Shown piece by piece: positions 58,260-64,000 of a stretch of 64,000 nt of DNA. This DNA comes from Muricea muricata. Taxonomy: Eukaryota > Cnidaria > Anthozoa > Malacalcyonacea > Plexauridae. The notes under the pieces are model-generated. The model did no database searches. It was not told the origin of the DNA and worked only from the letters and a program-made list of their open reading frames with translations. The position numbers and the translations under genes were made by a program. Position 1 is the stretch's first letter, and every line of letters starts with the position of its first letter. The stretch lies in contig OY979717.1 of assembly GCA_963855995.1 (NCBI GenBank), positions 70,664,354-70,728,353 on the forward strand, in the 5' to 3' direction.

Positions 58260-60477
58260 AAAATTGACGATATCGAATTAGATAACCTCGGTGAAGACCA
58301 GCCCGTAGAACCTAACGAAGGTGAAGAAGAAACAAATACGGATTGGCGTGATGAAAGTGTTATTAGACAGATTTAGATCGAGGACGTCGACGTCTAAGAC
58401 GACGTGAAAATGACGTAATCAAACAACTGACTTCTACTTCCGGTTTAATCTAGAACGTCAGATTTGTTTTTTTGCAAGTGTTTTTGTGTTTTCATCCCAC
58501 CTGTTTATTTCGTTGGATATTTCAATCAGTTGTCAATATATAGGCAAGGAAAAGCTTTCTAAGACCGGCCTAGTGTTTCCGAAGATTGTGTCTGAACAGT
58601 CATGAAGTTTTAAAGGAATAAACTCAGAATATTTTGTTGTTTTGAAGAGGTGAACTTCATCGCATTTTTCGGAAAAAAACAAAAGCTGCAGGTCAGTTTT
58701 CCAGGTAAATCATATAGTTATGAGTGACTCAGTCAGATCTGTGTGTTTTTTCAATATAACACAACATGTCAGTGATTATCCTGGTAATATTTAAAAAGAC
58801 TTTCAATGGTTTTATTGGCTGAAAACGGCATTTTTATGTTTTGTACTTCTTTACATTCTTGTAACAACGCGGCTAGAAATGGCCGAGTTTTAACTTATTT
58901 TAGTATGTTAATTTTTGTTTATTTACACCTTTCCTAGTTTATGAACACTTTTTATACTATTTTACGTCTCCTTGTCCTTGAATACCTCGTTTGATAAAGA
59001 ATGCTAGCAGTACTGAAGAGTTTAACATTGCTTGCGTTTTGTTGTTTTTCAATGGCGGCAAAAGTGTTTGTCAGAAACCGGTACGTCCAAAACCTGCCAA
59101 AATACTAAGAAACAACCTTGTCGTTACAACAAATAATTACCTAGGATTGGTAAGCAATACATGAACAACAAAATAGAATGATTTTGGGATGCCCACAGTC
59201 ATAATTTTTAAATACAAAAGCACAAAACTTTGACGTTCTCAACACGACGTGAAAACTACTGGATTCACGTCCTGTTCAGAACGTGGACGACGTCCTAGAC
59301 GAAACCGGAAGTGTAATTTCGCGGGTCCACGCCATTTTCACGTCGTCTTAACGTCGACGTCCTCGATCTAAATCTGTCTATTATCATGAGCGGGTTCAAC
59401 CCAGAAATACGTCAAGGTTTAGAAGAAGAAAAACAAGCCGACCGTGAATTAGGAAAAATCCAAGGCGTTAGGAACCGTGGGTACACCGAAGAAAAAAAAA
59501 ACCTTCTTAAGGAATTAAATATTTTCCTTAACAAAGGGGACGGCCCATTTGCACAAAATGTTTTTGACAAACTAAAAGTAACCATGAATAGGAAAGGAAA
59601 GATCAACGGTGCAGAATTTGATAACGTTCGGATTATTGTCCAAAAAGGAAAGAAACTTGTGTACACGGAAGATGTAAAAAAATTAGCCAAAGTGACTGAA
59701 CTTAAAGAACTTGTCGAAAAAGCCGAATTGGAACATCAAAAAACACCTGCAGCGTTGATTGAAGAAACGTTACCGGACGTACCCGTAAATACGGACCTCG
59801 AACAATCTGTTTTACGGAACAGTATTGAAAATTTAGAACATTATATCGACGAACAGGCTGCAAAAATAGAAGCCAATAGCGTGACGATCGATCGTCAAAA
59901 AATCCGTGAATTCCGTGGCATTACAAAAATGCCCGATCATAATTTAGATAACGGTGCTTTAAAAGCACAAGAAATTTATTTCCGTGATCTTGCCAAAAAT
60001 GAGCCGAATGCATTAAAGAAAAAATTATGCGAGGAAATGGCCGAAGTGTGCGTATTAAAAGCCGACGAAATTAGATTACGACGGAACGAACGACCTGAAA
60101 GTGTAGCCATTCAATCCATGATCGAAGAAGAAGCTCAACAAAACGACCTAACGCGTTTCGAACGGTTTAAACAATGGGCTAAAAAAAACATCGGAGGTAT
60201 TTCTGTCTTTGCTATATCGGTTGCGGGTATTATAACCACCATCGTTATGGGTGCACGAACCGTGGTCAAAAAAGGGGCACAAGCCACAAGTAAATTTGCA
60301 AGGGCATTAGCAAAAGTAGGTGAAAAAGTAGCACCGATCATTGGTGGCCTTCTAAATTTAGCCGCTAAACTTTTAACGTTAAGTGCAAATGCCGTTGGGT
60401 TTTTAGCAAAAAATTTATGGTTGCTTGCTGTCGCTATCGCGTATTTTCTTTACGCCAAATACAAGAAAAAACGTTAA
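58260..60477 (+). pseudogene. Polinton C-terminal-anchored membrane protein split by a MITE
   Basis: The main frame from ATG 59386 (SGFNPEIRQGLEEEKQADRE) encodes helical, charged segments and a C-terminal membrane region with several hydrophobic stretches (IGGISVFAISVAGIITTIVM; LWLLAVAIAYFLYAKYKKKR). Upstream of the inserted MITE, 58260-58365 reads KIDDIELDNLGEDQPVEPNE...WRDESVI and, if the element and one TATTA are removed, runs in frame into that ATG. So the gene originally began further left; an ATA stands where a start codon would fit. As it is, the protein may still start at 59386. Likely a virion membrane protein; family function unknown. Confidence 0.65.
58366..59378. mobile_element. 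1,013-bp CpG-rich MITE in the Polinton
   Basis: Ends GACAGATTTAGATCGAGG and its reverse complement, inverted similarity of about 48 bp with one indel and patchy beyond (GACGTC-rich). TATTA occurs at both flanks (58361-58365, 59379-59383), so the duplication is 5 bp or a TA within it. The interior has no coding frame of note. The superfamily is not identified. Confidence 0.85.
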
Positions 60478-60490
60478 TAAATAAAACAGT

Positions 60491-60928
60491 ATGAACAGAG
60501 GCGAACAATTAACTGCAGGTTATAAGAAAGCATCGGTGCTTGAAAAGGATTTACGTGGTACAAGACATTGGATTAAAGCGTCGTTATTGAAAAAAGAAGC
60601 AGTACCTGGAGATATTTACTCGGTAAGTATTCCTCCATTAACTGCAAATGAATGTATCGTCCCTGATACGATGGCCTTGTCGTTTAAATTTAATAACAGT
60701 AATACAAAGTCGTGGTTTTTAAATAACTTAGGTAGGTTACTCGTCGACCAGTTGTGCATTAAAGTTCAAGGTGTTCAAGTTTACCAAAATACGGGTGAAA
60801 GCATGTTGGAAGTTTACAAGGACTTGTGGCGGTCCGACGTCGACCGTGAAAACCGTCAACAATTTGGAATTGCTAACGAAAATGTCCGAAAACTCATTTC
60901 TAAAGATGATAGCGCCGACAAAGCAGCA
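60491..60928 (+). pseudogene. Polinton major capsid protein, 5' fragment
   Basis: Starts MNRGEQLTAGYKKASVLEKD after TTAATAAATAAAACAGT. Segments LRGTRHWIKASLLKKEA, SVSIPPLTANECIVPDTMAL, WFLNNLGRLLVDQLCIKVQG and GESMLEVYKDLWRSDVDREN are typical of the N-terminal jelly roll of the Polinton double-jelly-roll capsid protein. The frame is cut after about 146 codons by (TTA)8 and LINE sequence at 60929. The remaining roughly 70% of the gene is not in the window. Confidence 0.8.
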
Positions 60929-61084
60929 AAATTATTATTATTATTATTATTATTAAAACTATATTTATTCACGCTTACCCCTTCAGCAATAGCTGATTTC
61001 CAAGAGGGGCGTGCCAATAAAAAGAAGACTATATACATAAATACAAATAAAGACAGTAAACTATATATAATAATAGCCCCAGTA
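60929..61084 (-). mobile_element. LINE 3'-end fragment with (TAA)n tail
   Basis: On the minus strand it reads TTGGCACGCCCCTCTTGG, a stem-loop (CAGCTATTGCTGAAGGGG), GTGAATAAATATAG and then (TAA)8 against the capsid gene. The arrangement (GCCCCTY-TGGAAAYCA-loop-AATAAA-tail) matches the 3' end of the LINE at 62680-62740, so it is a related element in the opposite orientation. Confidence 0.7.
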
Positions 61085-62526
61085 TAATAACCCCATCTTT
61101 AACGTGGATATTTAACTTCTCTATTAAAACTGGAATTTATGTTGATGAATGGAAAAAGGCTTGGGTATTACTGATTTTTAAATCCGATGATAGACAAAAA
61201 TGCGAGAATTACCGTCCAATATCGATTTTACCTATTATAAGTAAAATCTTTGAGCGTTCTGTGTTCAACCAACTATACAATTTTCTAAATGAAAACTCTC
61301 TGCTGTCTAAATATCAATTTGGCTTTCGGCCAAAGAACTCAACTCTGTCAGCACTAATACAAATGTGTGATGCCTGGCATGCAAGTATGGATTGTGGCGA
61401 TGTGAGTGCCGTAGTTTTTCTTGATATTCGGAAAGCATTTGATTCAATTAGTCATAATATTTTACTACGCAAAATGGAAGAACAATTTGGAGTTTCAAAT
61501 GTTGAATTAAAATGGTTTGCATCTTACATTTCTAATAGGGAACAGACGTGTTTTGTCAATGGCACGATGTCAACATCTAAAAAAATAGTCTGTGGAGTTC
61601 CCCAGGGATCTATTTTGGGACCTTTACTGTTTTTACTTTATATCAATGATCTCCCCGACAGCCTTCATGACACAACCCCATGCTTGTATGCTGATGATAC
61701 TCAGATATTTGCATCTGCTAAGGACTCTGAGGAACTTACCTCCAATTTGAATAATGATTTAAATAACATTAATCACTGGCTAATAAGTAACAAATTGCAG
61801 CATCACTCTTCTAAAACCAAGTATATGTACGTGGCATCAAAACATAATCTTAATAAGATCAACGACGATACCCCTGTAATGTTAAATGGCCAACCGATTC
61901 CCAGAATACACTCAATCCCTTGTCTGGGTGTTACACTTGATGAAACACTCAGTTGGGAAGAACATATTGAAGCAATTTGTAAAAAGGTCGGTGCAGGTAT
62001 AGGAATGTTAAAACGCATGAAGCCCTTTGTCCCAGCACAGATGTTACAACCAATTTACAGTGCTTTGATACAACCTTATTTTGATTACTGCTCTCCCCTT
62101 TGGGATACTTGTAACAAGACATTAAAAGATAAATTACAAAAGTATCAAAATAGAGCAGCGAGAATTATTGCCGGCGCTAGCTATGAGATCAGGTCTGCTG
62201 ACGTACTTCAAGCCCTTGAATGGGAAGACTTAGAATCCAGAAGAATTATAACCAAAGCCACTTTAATGTATAAAATTTTGAACGACTATAGTGCTCCGAA
62301 TTTGAAAAAGTTATTTAAGAGAAGGAATTCCTTACAAACTTCTTACGCCCTCAGAAATTCTCAAAATGATTTAGACCTACCAAAGCCTAGACGTGAATTC
62401 CTTAAAAAAAGCTTCAAGTATAGTGGTTCTAGACTCTGGAACAATCTCTCGCTTGAAGCTAAGGAAGCTCAATCAATTTGCTTGTTCAAAGACTTTGTAA
62501 GATCAACTAATAATCTGTTAGATTGA
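61085..62526 (+). CDS. LINE reverse transcriptase, intact from the truncation point
   Basis: About 480 residues without a stop: YVDEWKKAWVLLIFKSDD, NYRPISILPIISKIFER, YQFGFRPKNSTLSALIQM, VFLDIRKAFDSISHNIL (motif A), GVPQGSILGPLLFLLYIND (motif B), LYADDTQIFASA (motif C, YADD), then the thumb and C-terminal domain (QPYFDYCSPLWDTCN, YQNRAARIIAGASYE) and an end FKDFVRSTNNLLD. Endonuclease and first ORF are missing because of 5' truncation, so it has no start of its own. All palm motifs are preserved, indicating recent insertion. Confidence 0.88.
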
Positions 62527-62740
62527 ATAAATCCTTATTGTAACTATTAATATTTAGCCGGATCACACCAACTTTTTGTAAATATGCATGCTATTTATTT
62601 TTTCTTCTTTCTTTCCTTTTCTGTCCTTTTGTAAATATCTTCCTTGATTCTTTTTTTAATTGTTTGACGCCCCTTGTGGAAACCAACTATTTTGTTGACA
62701 AGGCTAGCGTCAGTAAATAAAGTTTTACATACATACATAC
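61085..62740 (+). mobile_element. 5'-truncated Jockey/CR1-like LINE
   Basis: Coding from about 61085 to 62526, then a 3' UTR ending in a stem-loop (GCCCCTTGTGGAAACC...GACAAGGC), AATAAAG and a (CATA)n tail to 62740. It is inserted just 15 bp past the stop of the minus-strand LINE gene. Confidence 0.82.
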
Positions 62741-62754
62741 AAACAAGTACGATG

Positions 62755-64000
62755 TTAGGATAGACTAATATCTGAAATTAAAGAATTAAAGGTATTTATC
62801 GATATTGACTTTCTAACTTCCGATGGTAAATTATTCCAAAGTTTTGCACCACTATAACTAATACTTTTTCTCATGTATTCAGTTTTAGGCTTTGTCAGAT
62901 AAAACCCATAATCTGAATTACGTAAATTGTAATCATGTTGAGGAGCATTTGGATTTTGAAATGATTCGATTAGAACAGCTGGTGCTTACCCGTGAATTAT
63001 TCTAAACATGAGTCTGGCTTTCATAACAAGTCTACGTTGCTTCAACGTTTTCCATTGAAGCTCATTTAAGGCTGCTTCCGATTGGCCATGCTCGTTTCTA
63101 TATCCTAATATAACCCTAGCTGCTCTATTTTGGAGTGACTGAAGTCTATTCGAAAGTGTAGCACCAATTGGCTCCCATACAAGGCAGCAGTAATCGAAAT
63201 AAGGTTGGACCAAAGCACAATAGACAGATACAAGTGTTTCACGAGTAACATATGGTTTAAGCTTCCTAATCGCTCCAATACCTGCCGACACTTTCTTACA
63301 TATTTCGTCCAGATGGATGTCCCATAGTAAACATTGGTCGATTTCAACACCTAAAGATTTTTTGTTTGTCACTCGCTTTACAAGTCTGTTTGCTATCTGA
63401 ATTACAGGATCATTTGTAAGTTTGCTAATCTTTTGCTTACTCCCAATTAATAGGTATTCGGTTCTGATCAGATTTAGACATAATTTGTTTGCTAAAAGCC
63501 ACTTTTGAACATTGTTTAAGTCATGATTAATTTTGGATTCAATTTCGGGTAATGCCATACCAGAGGCAGTGAGAATAGTGTCATCTGCGAACATTCTTAC
63601 TGTTGATTTTTCAATACAGTTTGGCAAATCGTTTATGTAAATTAAAAACAGAAGAGGCCCCAATATAGACCCTTGGGGAACACTATAATCTATTTTATGA
63701 GGTTTGGATAGATATCCATTGACATAACACCTTTGCAAACGATTTCCCAAATATGAGGTAATAAGATTTAAAGCACATGGTTGCATACCAAGAAAGCTAA
63801 GTTTTCCGATTAAGATTTCATGATTCACAGTGTCAAAAGCTTTTTTTAGATCAAGAAAAACTGCAATGTTGAGCATACCATCATCCATGTTTCTATACCA
63901 TTCATTAGTAGAATGGAGCAATGCGTCAGCTGTTGAGTGCATTGGTCTAAAGCCAAACTGATGTTTGGAAATCAGATTATTGTTGTTTAAGTAAGCAAAT
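62755..64000 (-). pseudogene. Jockey/CR1-like LINE reverse transcriptase, minus strand, off right edge
   Basis: Enters from the right edge and reads HQFGFRPMHSTADALLHSTN, NIAVFLDLKKAFDTVNHEIL (motif A), SVPQGSILGPLLFLIYIND (motif B; SVPQG in place of GVPQG), VRMFADDTILTAS (motif C), PYFDYCCLVWEPIG, LQNRAARVILGYRN. A TAA in RIIHG-stop (63 kb, at about 62988) interrupts; the same frame continues (LIESFQNPNAPQHDYNLRNS, YSGAKLWNNLPSEVRKS) to the natural stop at 62755-62757. One nonsense mutation plus the missing 5' part make it non-functional. Confidence 0.85.

Larger units (their letters stand above)
47975..60928. mobile_element. Polinton/Maverick element, right-truncated and damaged
   Basis: A self-synthesising transposon related to adenoviruses and virophages. 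Recognised genes: protein-primed polymerase B, GIY-YIG nuclease, retroviral-type integrase, probable penton, major capsid and several small membrane proteins. The left end is placed at AGGAAATGCC after the copia break (AG is the usual Polinton terminus), but without the partner repeat this is tentative. The right part, including most of the capsid gene, is missing beyond 60928, where LINE sequence begins. No FtsK-like ATPase or cysteine protease is seen. Confidence 0.88.

Noticed and set aside
47975..60928. Integrated giant virus or virophage rather than a Polinton
   Set aside because: Protein-primed PolB with an N-terminal zinc finger, the retroviral-type integrase and Polinton-like capsid genes point to a Polinton/Maverick; no giant-virus genes are seen.
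60929..62740. Single LINE with a 5' inversion (twin priming)
   Set aside because: The inverted left part is a 3' end with its own (TAA)n tail, different from the (CATA)n tail on the right, so two insertions are more likely.

Overview
The window is intron-bearing, transposon-saturated DNA from a eukaryote, most likely an invertebrate metazoan and perhaps a cnidarian (low confidence; there is no rRNA, mitochondrial or single-copy host gene to place it). I see no convincing host gene. Nearly every base can be assigned to a mobile element, and many elements sit inside one another.

Layout. 1-3149: a decayed minus-strand non-LTR retrotransposon (element A) with a restriction-like endonuclease (RLE). 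3150-44915: a 'train' of twelve plus-strand copies (called R-1 to R-12 here) of RLE-type non-LTR retrotransposons, all head-to-tail and separated by (TTA)n tracts, the apparent target and tail of the family. Most copies end in AATAAA...TTTCCA(TTA)n preceded by a conserved hairpin. R-2 is split by a 240-bp MITE, by a 6.6-kb IS3EU-type DNA transposon (6-bp duplication, 83-bp inverted ends, transposase plus a convergent zinc-finger/CUE/HECT ubiquitin-ligase-like gene, itself holding a 700-bp foldback element) and by a CR1/L2-like LINE. R-4 is split by a 2.7-kb TTAA-flanked element carrying a P2X7-like cytoplasmic-domain pseudogene. R-5 is split by a 6.7-kb TTAA-flanked element with about 670-bp inverted ends and an apparently intact three-exon gene for a 1154-residue putative transposase.

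45066-47974: wreckage of CR1/L2-like LINEs and the 3' end of a Ty1/copia element with its LTR. 47975-60928: a damaged Polinton/Maverick with frameshifted protein-primed DNA polymerase B (palm motifs deleted), GIY-YIG/zinc-finger nuclease, chromodomain integrase, probable penton, a membrane protein split by a CpG-rich MITE, and a major capsid gene cut after about 146 codons. Packaging ATPase and protease are not present. 60929-64000: Jockey/CR1-like LINEs in both orientations.

Three things stand out. (1) The Polinton has seven different perfect palindromes (12-15 bp arms), mostly at gene boundaries, recalling the hairpin 3'-end signals of mimivirus and virophages. (2) The IS3EU element pairs its transposase with a ubiquitin-system gene whose last six exons stay in frame. 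(3) The 1154-residue transposase of the large TTAA element looks intact and I cannot place it in a superfamily.
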